Assembly (NCBI GenBank): GCA_017893485.1
Contig: CM030364.1
Coordinates: forward strand, 250,464,731 to 250,528,730
Length of the DNA stretch: 64,000 bases
Reading direction: 5' to 3'
DNA from: Hemerocallis citrina
Taxonomy: Eukaryota; Streptophyta; Magnoliopsida; Asparagales; Asphodelaceae
Of the stretch, positions 11,220 through 23,521 are shown piece by piece. Made by a program: the position numbers and the translations under genes. A model generated the notes under the pieces. The model was not told the origin of the DNA. It made no database searches and saw only the letters and a program-made list of their open reading frames with translations. Within the stretch, counting starts at the first letter, position 1; every line of letters begins with the position of its first letter.

Positions 11220-13110
11220 AGAGGTGTTGAATAATGAGCATCGAGGGTCGGCAGCCGAGCCGGTGGTCAGCGTCGAGCTCCTTTCAATGTGGAGCCCAGG
11301 GTCGGTCCCGAGCTCGTGGTCGAGCACCGAGCCCCTGAGTAAACGAGTGGGGGTAAATCGGCATAGATGCCGAGCGTCGAGCCTCGAGGCTTGTAGGGAA
11401 TGCCCTGGGTGGCTCAGCATCAAGATCGTCGAGGCCAGTTGTGAGAACCCAGAGATGGTTCGAGGTCACCTCCGAGCTCCGAGCCTCTGCTGCTTGTGAA
11501 AGTCCCGTGGGGGCTCGAGATCACGACCGAGCTTCGAGTCCCCTTCGCTTGTGAAAGCTAGGGGTGGCTCGAGATCATGACCGAGCTCCGAGCCCCATCT
11601 GCTTGTGAAAGTCCCGTAGGGGCTCGAGATTACGACCGAGTTCCGAGCCCCCTTAACTTGTGAAAACTAGGGATGGCTCGAGGTCATGACCGAGCTCCGA
11701 GTCCCATCTTCTTGTGAAAGTTTTGTAGGGGCTCGAGGTCATGACCGAGCTCTGAGCCCCTTTGGCTTGTGAAAGTTGTGGGGTGGCTTGAGGTCACCAC
11801 CGAGCGCCGAGCCCTCCTGTTTGTTGGGAAAGCTACGGAGGGCGCCAAGAGCCAAAGGTAGGGGGTCGCGAGCCAAGCGTCGAGCGTCGAGTGACGAGCT
11901 CCTATATGGTCGGATACCGGGGCCTGTTGCCAAGCATCGAGCGGCGAGGGCCGAACCTTCATGAGCTCGGGTGCTGAGGCTCCCACGTCGGATGCCGAGT
12001 TCAGAAGCTCGTATGTAAGAGCCAAGTGTGGCTCGGAATTACTACCGACCGCCGAGCCTTATAACTTTTTGGAAAAGCCATGGGGTGGCTCGAGGTCTCT
12101 ACCGAGCGCAGAGCCCCCATGCTTGTTTGGAAAAGTTTTGGTATAGCTCGAGGTCACAACCGAGCTTCGAGCTCCAAAACTTGTTGGAAAAGCTTTGGTA
12201 TGGCTCGAGGTTACAACCGAGCTCCGAGCCCCAAAACTTGTTGGAAAAGCTATAGTATGGCTCGAGGTTACAACCGAGCATCGAGCCCCAAGACTTGTTG
12301 GAAAAGTTCTGGTATGGCTCGAGGTTACAACCGAACGACGAGCCCCAAAACTTGTTGGAAAAGTTCTGGTATGGCTCAAGGTCACAACCGGGCTCTGAGC
12401 CCCAAAACATGTTGGAAAAGCTTTGGTATGGCTCGAGGTTACAACCGAGCTTCAAGACCTAAAACTTGTTGAAAAATCTTTGGTGTGGCTCGGATTCACT
12501 ACCGAGCGCTGAGCATCCTCATTGCCTGTGGGAAGCTAGGTGATGGCTCGAGATTATAACTGAGCTCCGAGTCCCAAAACTTGTTGGAAAAGCTTTGGTG
12601 TAGCTCGGATTCACTACCGAGCGCTTTGCATCCTTATTACCTGTGGGAAGCTAGGCGATGGCTCGAGATTATAACCGAGCTCCGAGTCCCCAGACTTGCT
12701 GGAAAAGCTCTGGTATGGCTCGAGGTTACAACCGTGCGTCAAGCCCCAAGACTTGTTGGAAAAGTTCTGGTATGGCTCGAGGTTATAACCGAGCGATGAG
12801 CCCCAAAACTTGTTGAAAAAGTTTTGGTATGGCTCGAGGTTATAACCGAGCAACGAGTCCCAAAACTTGTTGAAAAAGTTCTGATATGGCTCGAGGTTAC
12901 AAACGAGCTCTGAGCCCCAAAACTTGTTGGAAAAGCTCTGGTATGGCTCGAGGTTACAACCGAGCTCCGAACCCTAAAACTTATTGGAAAAGCTTTGGTG
13001 TGGCTCGGATTCACTACCGAGCGCCGAGCATCCTCATTACCTAAAGCTAGGCAATGGCTAGAGAATATAACCGAGCTCCGAGCCCCCAGACTTGTTGGAA
13101 AAGTTTCAGT
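11220..13110. repeat. Minisatellite, units of about 60 bp, element A
   Basis: About 25 or more diverged units, each with a GGCTCGAGGT core, an ACCGAGC segment, a CCGAGCCCC segment and CTTGTTGGAAAAGC. Regular and best preserved from about 12060 to 13000. Many open frames on both strands arise because the unit length is near a multiple of three; none is credible as a gene. An equivalent array lies beside the 3' LTR of element C. Confidence 0.9.
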
Positions 13111-13371
13111 AATGAACAGGCTGAACTTGCTCCTCTATCGTGGGAGGAATGGAAAGTAGTGGTAACGAAGAAAGTGTAGTACTTGAGCCGTTGCTACGGG
13201 ACGCCGGGCAACTGTACCAGCTGACAAGGCCAAGGGTAAAACCGGAATTTTACGTGTCAGGATGATGTCATGGGGGTGAAAAACGAGGTTTTTTGAGATC
13301 CTAGTGGCTGTTAGATCTTGATGATCAAGATTGGATGGTGAGGATCCTTTTGCAGAATTTGAGGAGTCTTT

Positions 13372-14040
13372 CCCCTCCTATAAGTCCCCCACCCCTCCTC
13401 TCATTTCTCCACTTCGCACTCTTTCTCTTCATAACAAGAATTTTCCTCTCTTTGCTGTCGGCGATAACTTTTTCGGTGATACTCCCATTTCCCGGTCAAT
13501 CAGGTTAGTATTTTGTTTCCTTATATCGCGCTCTCAGTCCGGTTCCGAGGTGAGCTTTTCAGGTCGTGGTGTGGTGGTGGTCGAGACACAGTCGACGTCT
13601 TGGTCCGTGGATGACACTACTTCGAAGGAGCTGGAACAGTCGGATTCGGGATCTGGGGGTACGAGCGATGTGGTGCTTGACGTGGCTCCCTTGCGAATTC
13701 GTATGCCAGAAGAGGGGTTGTTGGGGGAAGAGACTGACGAGGGTTCTGAGAAGGAGCTTGTCGAGGAGGAGGAGGGCGACCAGGAGGGGGCGAAGGAGGA
13801 ACCAAGAGAGAGGGCAGCCAGGAGGGAGGCGAAGGAGGGGCCAAGGGAGTTGTAGCAGAGGAAGAAACTTGTCTCTCCCTCTGCCCCCGTTGTCGGCTCC
13901 CTCTCCGGAGAGGAAGCCTCACCCTCGTAGAAGAAAAAGGAAGTGGATTCGGCTGGATAGTCCGGGCACGCCGGACGAGTTCGGACCCCAGCCAGGAGAA
14001 GGGCTTGAAGTTCCACCATCCATCTTTTTCATTGAATCAT
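13372..14040 (+). pseudogene. Remnant of antisense gene of element A, first exon region
   Basis: Antisense to A, in the same place as the intact antisense gene of B. A TATA box (TATAAG, 13379-13384) is followed by a pyrimidine-rich leader and a frame rich in acidic residues (about 13560-13855, ending TAG). Sequence on the other side of the AT-rich insert at 14040 does not continue it recognisably. No domain could be named from the protein itself; the identification rests on position, orientation and the TATA context. The leader frame beginning at 13331 includes the TATA box, so that ATG is not the likely start. Confidence 0.5.
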
Positions 14041-15492
14041 TTTGATCCCTACAACCACTTTATGCTTAATAATTAGTCCAAGTTATTTTTAGAACACACA
14101 CACACAAAGAGGACAAAAATCAATACAAATAAAAAAAGAGAATTCCCACATTGATTTTCAACCATTCTTACGCACAAATTTTAGTCCAAGTAGTTCAAAA
14201 TAATCATAACAAGTCTTAAAGACTCAATCTTTATGCCATTTATTTAAGTTCTATCATCAATACTTTCATGGGATCATTTTGATCCCTACAACCTTGTTTA
14301 TGCTTAGGAATTTAGTCCAGGTTGTTTTAACAACATACAACATCCACCCTTCATAAATAAGAGTTCTATTTTAGCCTACAACAAACAACCATCAAAAGAT
14401 GGGTTCTTTTTCACCTACAACAATTAATCCATCCTAAAGATGGGTTCTTTTTCACATACATAAAATAAAAGAGAACAACCATAAAAGAGAACAAAAAAAC
14501 ACACACAAGAGAAGTAGAGAACCCCCGCCTTGGTTCCTTGTAGGAAGGACTAGCTAGCAACCTTCTCCTTCCTCCTAGCTTCTACTAAAACTCTTAAGAA
14601 AACCTACAATGAAAAACTCTCTAGTTAGAGTTTTTGTTCTCTCTTTCTTTTCCTCTCTTTTTTTGTCTTTGTAAAAATGAGATAAGAGGTGAAGGGGGGG
14701 TATTTATAGGATGGAAGAGAATGGGGAGAATGCAAAAGCACCGACACATTTGCACAAACCCCCTTGGTAAGGGGTTTGGCCGGCCTAACTAGGTGAGGTG
14801 TAGGTATGGTGGAGGGGTGAGGTGGAGGGGTGAAGTGGAGGAGAGAGACTTCTAGAAGAAAATCCCATAAACTCTTATGTATCTAATTAATCCTAGGTTT
14901 AATTCTTCAAGTAAGTCTTAGTCATCCAAATTTGATTAATCATGACAAAAAGAGATATTTTTATCCAAAATACACACTACACGATTTGTACAAATGTACA
15001 AAATTGATAAAATACGCATACGTATACATATATATGTATACTGATAATTTTCATTTGTTAAACCACACAATCCGTATAAATATAATTTAATTCCGAAAAT
15101 AATAATAAAATAAATTTTATTATCAGTTCGGAAGATTACAGTACCAATTTGATACAATACAAATGTATACAGACTGGTATATATATACAGATAATGTTTA
15201 TTAACAAAACCGGGTGATATCCACCAAAAATATTTCAATTCTGAAAATAAAAATAAAATAATAATAAAATAATAATTTTTAATATCTGCTCGGAATTTTT
15301 CAGATCTTTTTTCAAAAATGCATTTTACAGGATTTGTACAAGTGCACAAAACCGATACAATACCTGTATATACTTACTGGTATATATTCACAGGTAAGCT
15401 TTTATTTAGAAAACCCAAGAAATTTCCATAAAAATGTTTTAATTTTAATAATAATAATAATACAAATATAATATCCGACCGGGATATTACAG
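14040..15492 (-). mobile_element. AT-rich insert in element A, probable LTR fragment
   Basis: A sharp change to AT-rich DNA inside the GC-rich element. The right edge on the minus strand reads TGTAATATCCCGG, a common plant gypsy LTR start. A minus-strand TATAAATA is at about 14699-14706, as in an LTR. The left edge contains a partial direct repeat about 235 bp apart (TTTGATCCCTACAACC at about 14040 and 14278). No matching 5-bp duplication was found, so the left edge is uncertain and part may be deleted. Confidence 0.5.
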
Positions 15493-15594
15493 AGCGCCCT
15501 AAATCTTAATGAAAATTTTTGGGTAAAGGGGAGTGCTGAAATCCCGGCCGAAGGTCTGAGACTTGTGTTTCGACGAAAAATCCCTCGGATGCTC

Positions 15595-16440
15595 GGAGGG
15601 TCAAGCCCCCCAAACTTGGAAAGGTTGTCGGGTTGTGGCTCGGAGGTATTGCCGAGCGCAAAGCCCTGTTAGCTTGAGAAAACTATGGTGTGGCTCGAGG
15701 TCAGTACCGAGGGTTGAGCCACATTAACTTGGAAAAGTTGTCGGGTTGTGGCTCGGAGGCACTGCCGAACGCAAAGCCCTGTTAGCTTTAGAAAGCTAGC
15801 GCATGGCTCGAGGTCAGTACCGATGGTCGAACCCCCTTAACTTGGAAAGGTTGTCGGGTTGTGGCTCGGAGGCACTGCCGAGCGCGAAGCCCTGTTAGCT
15901 TGAGAAAGCTTGGGCGTGGCTCGAGGTCAATACCAAGGGTCAAGTCCCCTTAACTTGGAAGTGTTGTCGGGTTGTGGCTCGGAGGCACTGTCGAGCGCGA
16001 AGCCCTGTTAGCTTGAGAAAGCTAGGGCGTGGCTCGAGGTTAATACCGGGGGTCGAGCCCCCTTAACTTGGAAGCGTTGTCGGGTTGTGGCTTGGAGGCA
16101 CTGCTGCGCGCAAATCCCTATTAGCTTGAGAAAGCTAGGACGTGGCTCGAGGTCAGTACCGAGGGTCGAGCCCCCTTAACTTATTTTAAGAAAGACAGGG
16201 TGTAGCCTGAGGCCATGACTGAGCGTCAAGGTCGCAGTGCTTGACAAAGCCCAGGCCTTGCTCGAGATCGATGTCGTATGTCGAGCCCCCATACTTGTTT
16301 TAAGAAAGACAGGGTGTAGCTCAAGGCCATCGCCGAGCATCAAGGTCGCAGTGCTTGACAAAGCCCAGGCCTTGCTCAAGGTCGATACCGTATGTTGAGC
16401 CCCCATACTTATTTTAAGAAAGCTGGCATGAGGAAAAATT
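15595..16440. repeat. Minisatellite, units of about 113 bp, element A
   Basis: About seven units, the first five with TTGTCGGGTTGTGGCTCGG at about 15629, 15740, 15853, 15966 and 16078, and a diverged pair after 16190. Each unit looks like two 56-60-bp sub-units joined. It lies between pol and the antisense remnant, as in element C. Confidence 0.85.
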
Positions 16441-16529
16441 AAGGAAGAAATTACATCATATTTGCTCGAAACAAAACGAGGCACGTGGTGCCGATCACAT
16501 CTTACTATTTACAAAGGGAAGTTACAAGA

Positions 16530-19371
16530 GCTACTCCTTCCCCTCGAGGAATTTGATGACGTGTTCCACGTTCCAGGGTCTCTTCACGACCCTGCCCTCG
16601 GGGTTGGTGAGTCGGTATGTGCCGGGGCGCACAACTTCAGAAACCTTGTATGGACCTTCCCAGTTGGGTGCCAGATTCCTCTTTTGGCCCGGGTTGGATA
16701 CCACCAGCTTTCTGAGTACGAGGTCCCCGAGTTTGATGTCGGTGGGACAAACCTTCTTGTTGTAGAACCTTTCGATCCTCTGCTGATACATGCTCCTTTT
16801 GATGGTTGATCTCTTCCTGACCTCGTCTATGAGGTCTAGGTTGGCACGTAATTGCACCGAGTTGCTCTCTTCATCGAAGGACAGGATCTGGGGTGAAGGT
16901 AGCCCGATCTCGAGGGGGATCACTGCTTCTGTGCCGTAAGTTAAATTGAACGGTGATTCTCCCGTGGGGATCCTCTTTATCGTCTGATGTGCCCAGAGCA
17001 CGCTCGGCAGCTCGTCGACCTAATGTCCCTTGAAGGAATTATCAAGTCGTTTCTTGAGGCCGTCAAGGATTTGGCGGTTCACGTTCTCGGCCTGGCCGTT
17101 CGACTGCGGGTGGCATACCGAAGAGAAGCACTACTGGATGCCGAGATCCTCGCAGAACTTTCGAAAATTCTTGCCCGCAAACTGGGTCCCATTGTCCGTG
17201 ACGAGTATGTGCAGAATTCCGAACCGGCAGATGATGTGTTTCTAGAAGAATTGCTGAGTTTGTTGTTCTGTGATCATGGCAGGGGCTCGGCTTCGATCCA
17301 CTTGGTGAAGTAGTCGATGGCTACTACTAGGAACTTCCTTTGGCCCATTACTTTCGGAAAGGGACCGACCAGGTCCATTCCCCACATGGCGAATGGGGTC
17401 GGACTGGCTAAAGAACGGAGGTTTGCTTGTGGAACCCTTCTTACTGAGAAGAATCTTTGCCAGAGACCGCATTTTTTGACGAGGGCCAAGGCGTTTTATA
17501 ACATTGTGGGCCAATAATATCCGAGGTTCAGGGCCTTTCGGGCGAGCGAACGGCTCCCCATGTGGCACCCTCCAATTCCTTCGTGGAGCTCTTTGAAGGC
17601 ATACTTGGCCTCGTCAGGGGATAAGCAGTGGAGGTAGGGTCTTCCATTTATCGTTGTGTACGAGCATTTAAAGAGGGTCTCGTTGATCACGGCGAACCTT
17701 TCCGAGCAGACCCTGGTTCTTCTTGCTTCGGATCGATCTTGGGGGAGCTCACCCTCTACCAGGAATTTTCGGATGGGAGTGGTCCAATCGTCCGGCCAAG
17801 CTTCGTTGTTTATACAGAGGGTTTTGGGGAGGTCGATACTTGGCCTCAGGAGGACTTCAATCAACACCGTGCAGTCGAAACCTTCAAAGGACGAGGAGGC
17901 GGGTTTTGACAGGGCATCCGCCTGGGCGTTCTGCTCTCTTGGAATCCGTAGTACTGCGGAACAGTCGAAGGATATTAAGAGCCGCTGGACTACTGCCAAG
18001 TACTGGACCATCTGATCATCACGAGCCTCGTACTCCCAGGTGTTCTGATTGATCACGAGCTGAGAGTCACTATAGGCCCTTATCTACCTTGTGCCCGCCT
18101 GGTGTGCTAGGGTAAGCCCTGTGATCATGGCCTCATACTCCGCCTCGTTATTAGAGGCCGAAAAGTTGAGGCAGAGAGAATATTGGAGAAGGAAGTTGTT
18201 AGGACCTCGCAAGATGATGCCTGCACCACTTCCCGCTTCGCAAGAGGATCCGTCGATGTAAACTTCCCACGTCGGATCAGCCTCCTGACTGTTGGGTTGC
18301 TCGGAGATGGTGCACTCTGTGATGAATTTGGCGAGGGTCTGCCCCTTAATGACTGTTCTTGGCTGGTAGCTGATGTCATATTGACTTAGCTCAATCGACC
18401 ATTTGACCAATCGGCCGGAGCTCTCTGGCTTGTGGAGAACGGCCTTAAGGGGCTAGTCAGTGAGGACCTAGATTGAGTGCGCCTGAAAATAAAGGAGGAG
18501 TTTTCGGGCGGCCATGACCAGGGCATACGCTACTTTCTCCATCTTCGCATAGCGGGTCTCGGCCGAGATCAAGACTTTGCTCTCATACTATAACAGCTTC
18601 TGGACTCCGTCTTCTCCTCGGACGAGAATGGCTCCACTCGGAACGCTTTCCTGGGCTGAAAAGTAAAGCCAGAGAGGTTCGCCCGGCTCAGGTTTGCTCA
18701 GAAGTGGGGGGTTGGCAAGGTATTCCTTTAGCTGGTTGAACGCCTCCTGCTGCTGGGTGCCCCATTCGAAGCATCCGGTTCTGCGCAGCGCCTTGAAGAA
18801 GGGGAGGGACTTCTCTCCAGACTTGGAGAGGAAGCGGCCGATGGCCGCCAGTCTCCCCATGAGCCGTTGCACCTCCTTGATGTTTCTAAGAGGAGTAATG
18901 TCTATTATGGCATGGATCTTCTCGGGGTTTGCCTCGATACCGCGTTGGCTAACGACGAACCTGAGAAATTTGTCCGAGGAGACACCGAATGCAATTTGGT
19001 AGGATTGAGCCTCATGTTGTGGGTTCAAAGGACGCCAAAGGCTTCTTCGAGGTCAGCGACATGGTCCTGCCCCCGTTTGCTTTTGACGAGCATGTCGTCG
19101 ATGTATACCTCCATGTTCCGACAAATCTGATCTTTGAAGACTCGGTTGACGAGCTGCTGATAGGTAGCTCTGGCATTCTTCAACCCGAAGGGCATAACCC
19201 GGTAGCAGTAGAGACCCTGGTCGGTGACGAAGGATGTTTTGGCGATATATGGGGGGGGACATCCAGATTTGATTGTAGAGCGAGAAGGCATCCATGAAGG
19301 TCAGGAGCTCGTGTCCCGACGTTGGGTCGATCAGAGCATCGATGCTGGGGAGGGGAAAAGGATCTTTGGGG
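16530..19371 (-). pseudogene. pol: Element A pol, RT-RNase H-second RNase H-integrase part
   Basis: Minus strand. RT from about 19371 with V-T-D-Q-G-L-Y-C-Y-R-V-M-P-F-G-L and an intact Y-I-D-D (about 19110), then A-N-P-E-K-I; first RNase H about 18680-18420; second RNase H about 18300-17880 with Y-I-D-G-S-S, N-N-E-A-E-Y-E-A and Q-A-D-A-L-S-K; integrase with H-x-G-x-x-x-C-H-M-G-S-R-S-L-A-R, C-Q-R-F, W-G-M-D-L-V-G-P and a C-terminal W-E-G-P-Y-K-V-S. The frame is cut by several stops and shifts (for example near 18590, 18090, 17500 and 17000). The RT N-terminal part is at 22652-23516, separated by solo LTR D. Confidence 0.88.
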
Positions 19372-20952
19372 CACGCTGTAACGCCCCGAATCCCAAATAC
19401 ACTGAATTCGAGATGTTCTACAGGATCTTTTCACTTCCTTTAGTACAATTTTACAAGGAAATTTAAACTTTACACATTACATCAGAGTTTACATCAAACT
19501 TTACACTTTACATTGCACAGCGGAAGTAAAATTTACAACAATTGAATAAATGTACAACAACAATTGAATAATCTTTAAGCATCCTTTCCTCTTTAATCTT
19601 TATCATGTCATTTACCTGCATATAAGACTGTGGATACGTCAGTTTATTCAACCGACGATCATTATACACGGCCATCCTCTCTATGCCGGAAATAGTATAA
19701 CTTATTTTCCATATTTAGCAAACACAAACTTGTCACATATCAAACTAAAGGGACTACCCTATTAATGTCGTGTTGTGATTGTGCACTTAGTCCTTAATGC
19801 AGTTAATTATGTTACATGACACAAATGCGCACTTGTTCGGATTCTATGCATCCCATACTACATAGGTCTGAGGGCAAACCCTTAATCGTTCTTCATCTTT
19901 GTAGGGTTCAATCCCTCGCCATGACTTAATCTACTACTGTAATTACGGTAGGTATCCTAGATGATCTATGAGTACAAGCTCGTGTACAGAAAATTCTGGA
20001 GGGGAATCCCACGTCATGTCACGACGCATCGTGAAGAAAGCCTGTGGCAATTCAGCCTCACTTCATGGCACACGATCCTCTTGCAGTCACCAAATATCCC
20101 ACAAGCATCGCCACCGGGACGATAATTCTGGAGTAGTGCCCACGCCATGTCTTGACGCATCAAGCAGGCAGCCTGTGGATCACTCTCACACCGCCAATCC
20201 GATGGCCCTCATACTCATGTTTTTCTCCTACTTTCATCACGTCTCCACTATGTACTAATCCTTAGTTTTTATCAAAATCATGAACAAAAATCAAAGCTCT
20301 AGAGTTAGCCTCTCCACTAAGCCGGACTTATTCATTCATTCAAACATGACCAACCTTGGTCTTTCTTTTAAATTTTCATTTCATTTCTTTCCAAATGCCG
20401 GGGGAGACTTAACTACTCTTTTTGTTTCAATTTTCAATTCACAATTTCCAATTTGAGTATTTCCAACTCATAAATTCATTTTCATAATCAAAGTAGATTT
20501 TCTTTTTCAATCATGATTTCTAATTCGTTCAAATAGTCCATAACTATACATGAAATTTAACTATTCATCATGTAGCTCATGAAATGTTATTTTCACATAA
20601 AAAAACCCCACATCACTAATTATTCAATCAAAGGTGAACATTTATGCTTCATAATTTCCACACCATTCTCAAATGAGAATAATTTGCATCGCATCACACA
20701 ATGTAATTTCTTTTTGCCAAATTAATTTTCTAATCCTTCTTTTCAAATCATTTTTGCAAGATATAATTTCACAAAGAATATCAATGTAGAACTATAGTTC
20801 TATTTACTCATTTAGTCACAAATCATACTTTATTTTATGTAAATAATCCCCAAATTATTTTTAATAAGTCCCATGTATTTTTAGAAGAATAACCATATTT
20901 TTTTTCATAATTTTTGGATCACAGAAACATCCAAAAAAAATATTTTTTTCTA

Positions 20953-21033
20953 ACTGCCGAGCCCCAGATCCGAACCCAGCACCACAGAGAAGACAGCCGA
21001 AGGCACAGGCCACTAGGCCGCTTGCGCCAGCAA
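20953..21033 (-). other. tRNA-like module 2 in solo LTR (box A/box B)
   Basis: On the minus strand TGGCGCAAGCGG (21029-21018) resembles a Pol III box A, and GGTTCGGATCT (20976-20966) matches the box B consensus at 9 of 11 positions. They are 41 nt apart. No cloverleaf was confirmed. Confidence 0.35.
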
Positions 21034-21107
21034 TGTAAAGAGGCGCTGAGAGTATTAAATACTCTTGGCCACTGATCTTATACACTTAAAATTTATGAAA
21101 CAAAATA

Positions 21108-21195
21108 GTGCCACAAGGATTCGAACCCACAACCTTAAGGCCGAAACCACTATAGCGATCAGTGCCATCCCGACCGCTTGAGCTACGCGCTCAAG
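21108..21195 (-). other. tRNA-like module 1 in solo LTR (box A/box B)
   Basis: On the minus strand TAGCTCAAGCGG (21185-21174) resembles box A, and GGTTCGAATCC (21127-21117) is a perfect box B. Spacing is 46 nt, as in tRNAs with a long variable arm or tRNA-derived SINEs. It lies about 150 bp from module 2 in the same orientation. Confidence 0.4.
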
Positions 21196-22651
21196 TTGTC
21201 ACTAGCATAATTCAAATTCCATTTACCCATACTCTCTGTTATTTAGAACATTTCGACATTCATCAAAATTTCATTTCACCTTGTTCTTACTAACACACTG
21301 TAAAAATTCCAGATTAATCGTTTTCATCCTGAATTTTTATTCCAGTATATGAAAATAATTTTCTTAAATAATTAAACATAATTTTTTTCAATAATTAACA
21401 CATTCTTACCATACAATTAGGTTAATTTGACATACTACTAATACATTTTTTTTGACATTATAATTTCATTAATCTCTATACTAATTTCTGTTCTTATTCA
21501 TTTTCCAAACATAAAAATTGCATATTAATTTATTCGTTACAACGCCATAACAAAAAATTCCAATTTAGCACATAAAGCGACATAGTCAATATACTAATCT
21601 TGCACATAGTTTTTCATGCTACTAACGAAGATTTATTTACATAATTTATAACCACATTCTTATTGCACACAACTTGAATTTTAATAGTAGAAACACACAA
21701 TTTGCATATCAACAATTCAATCAATTATAGATCATTTTTCCAATTAAAAGTGCATTCTTATTAATCATTTTCATGCATCATTTTTCTAATTAAAACTAGC
21801 ATGCATTCCTATTTTAGAAATAGGAAAAATTTACCCACCTTGTATGGAGAGAAAAATTACAACTAGCAAATCCCTAGACGAATGTCCTTGCGACGAATTG
21901 CTCCTCCTTGAACACGTGCACCCAAGCCTCCAAGCACCCAACCGAATGCTCCCTCTTCTTGATGCCGGCCTCTCCCTCTTCTAGTTGCAAGCAAAATCCC
22001 ACACACTCTCAATCTTTCAACTCACAAAATCAATACTAGATAATATAATTTAGACTATAGGTTTGGAAGGATTAATAGGCACAAGAATAACTAGCCATGG
22101 GAGGGTATTTATACTAAAAATCAAAGAGAATGGAGGGCTAGGATCAAGTAGTTGGTTGTAAGATGGAGGGCTAAGATGAAAGTAGGAGTTGCATTAACTA
22201 CCCACAACCAAGTAACCACCACACCATGATTTCCACTCAAATTTTGATTTCCCTCCCAAAAAGATCAAAACCGGCCATGGGAAGTGCATTTTGCACGTGT
22301 ACGTGTAGTGCACGTGCATGCAACTAGGTCCAAAAATTGTACATTTTATAAACTTTAATTTTGTATTCTACATTACAAGTCATATTAAAAAAATAAATTA
22401 ACTAATGGGCTTTAGTTTAATGGGCCAAAATAATTATTATAAAATAATAAATTAAATTAACTTTGGGCTTTTAAAAGAAAAAGCTTTTTGTCTAATTAAA
22501 AAAAGGCTTTTGTATAAAATAATTAAAAGTACATATTAAAATATCTTTACTCATCTTGATGAAACTATTTACCAAAAATATTGCACGTGCACACTACGTG
22601 CAAAATAAATATACTTTTTCATTAAATGAAAAATCAGGGCATTACACACGC

Positions 22652-23516
22652 CTTGTTTAGATCTGTAAAGTCTATGCAGATCCTCCAACTCCCACTGGAC
22701 TTCTTCACCATCACGACATTCGCCAGCCACTCGGGATAGCTGACCTCTTGAATAAACCGGGCAGACAACAGTTTGTCCACCTCTGCCTTGACTGCTTGTT
22801 GCCTCTCCAGGGCGAACTCACATCGCTTCTGGACGATCGGCTTCGAGCCCGGGGTCACGCTCAGTCTGTGCATGATCAGGTCTTCGGATATCCCGGGCAT
22901 GTCGGATGGTTTCCAAGCGAAGAGATCAATGTTGCGGCGGATACAGTCGATTAAGTCCAACTTCAGGTTGGGGGCGAAGGAGCGGTTCATGCAGAATCAC
23001 TTCGACTCGTCTTCCGCCTCGAATGAGACTTCTTCCAATTCGTCCGCCGGTTCGGACTCTGGTTGGCTCCTCTTATGCTGAAGTTCGACGGTGTCGAGGG
23101 GAAACACACCGCCATCAACCGCCGTCATATAGCATGATCGTGCATCCTCTTGGTTCCCCCAGACGACACCAACCCCCTGCTTGGTAGAGAACTTCAGTTT
23201 TAGGTGGTAGGCCGAGGGGACAGCTTGGAAGGAGCAGAGCCCGGGTCGACCAAGGATAGCATTGTACGCCGCTTTGACGTTGATTACCATAAAGTCCATT
23301 GACTCGGTCTGTCTGAGGGGGGTCGTGCCAGTGGTTACATCTAAAGTCACGATCCCTTCTATTTGTACTGGGATGCCGAAGAACCAGTGGAGGGTGTACC
23401 CGGCTGGTTTGAGCCTGTCCCAGGGGAGCTTGAGATTCTCGAATGCCTCAAAGAAGAGGATGTTTACCTAGCTCCCGTTGTCCATGAGGATCCGACGGAC
23501 TTCGAAGTTCGCCATG
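22652..23516 (-). pseudogene. pol: Element A pol, protease to start of RT
   Basis: Minus strand, starting at the TCGAG duplication of B. Protease motif I-L-M-D-N-G-S with a stop straight after it (about 23468), then A-G-Y-T-L-H, A-A-Y-N-A-I-L-G-R-P-G, P-S-A-Y-H-L-K-L-K-F, a stop near 22997, then RT N-terminus Y-P-E-W-L-A-N-V-V-M-V-K-K and D-F-T-D-L-N-K-A-C where solo LTR D interrupts. It rejoins in sequence with the segment ending at 19371 once D and one TSD are removed. Confidence 0.88.
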
Positions 23517-23521
23517 TCGAG

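Larger units (their letters stand above)
19377..22646 (-). mobile_element. Solo LTR D, 3.27 kb, in element A pol
   Basis: Flanked by perfect 5-bp TSDs CACGC (19372-19376 and 22647-22651). Ends are TGTAACGCCC and GGGCATTACA, near-perfect short inverted ends with TG...CA. No open frame of pol type is inside, so it is best read as a solo LTR left by LTR-LTR recombination. A minus-strand TATAAATA at 22106-22113 suggests minus orientation. Ends and length fit large LTRs of plant gypsy chromoviruses such as Tekay/Del; that lineage call is inference. Two tRNA-like promoter modules lie inside. Alternative: a non-coding (LARD-type) element. Confidence 0.85.

Noticed and set aside
11684..13014. Many overlapping 60-130 codon frames on both strands
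   Set aside because: The repeat unit is near a multiple of three bases, so frames stay open by periodicity. The proteins are repeats of the unit with no domain.
13331..13855. 174-codon frame taken as a complete gene in element A
   Set aside because: Its ATG lies upstream of the TATA box in the apparent promoter, and the frame is cut by a stop and then by the AT-rich insert. Treated as part of a remnant instead.
21108..21195. A genuine tRNA gene
   Set aside because: Box A and B words are present but no acceptor stem pairing was seen, and it lies within an LTR.
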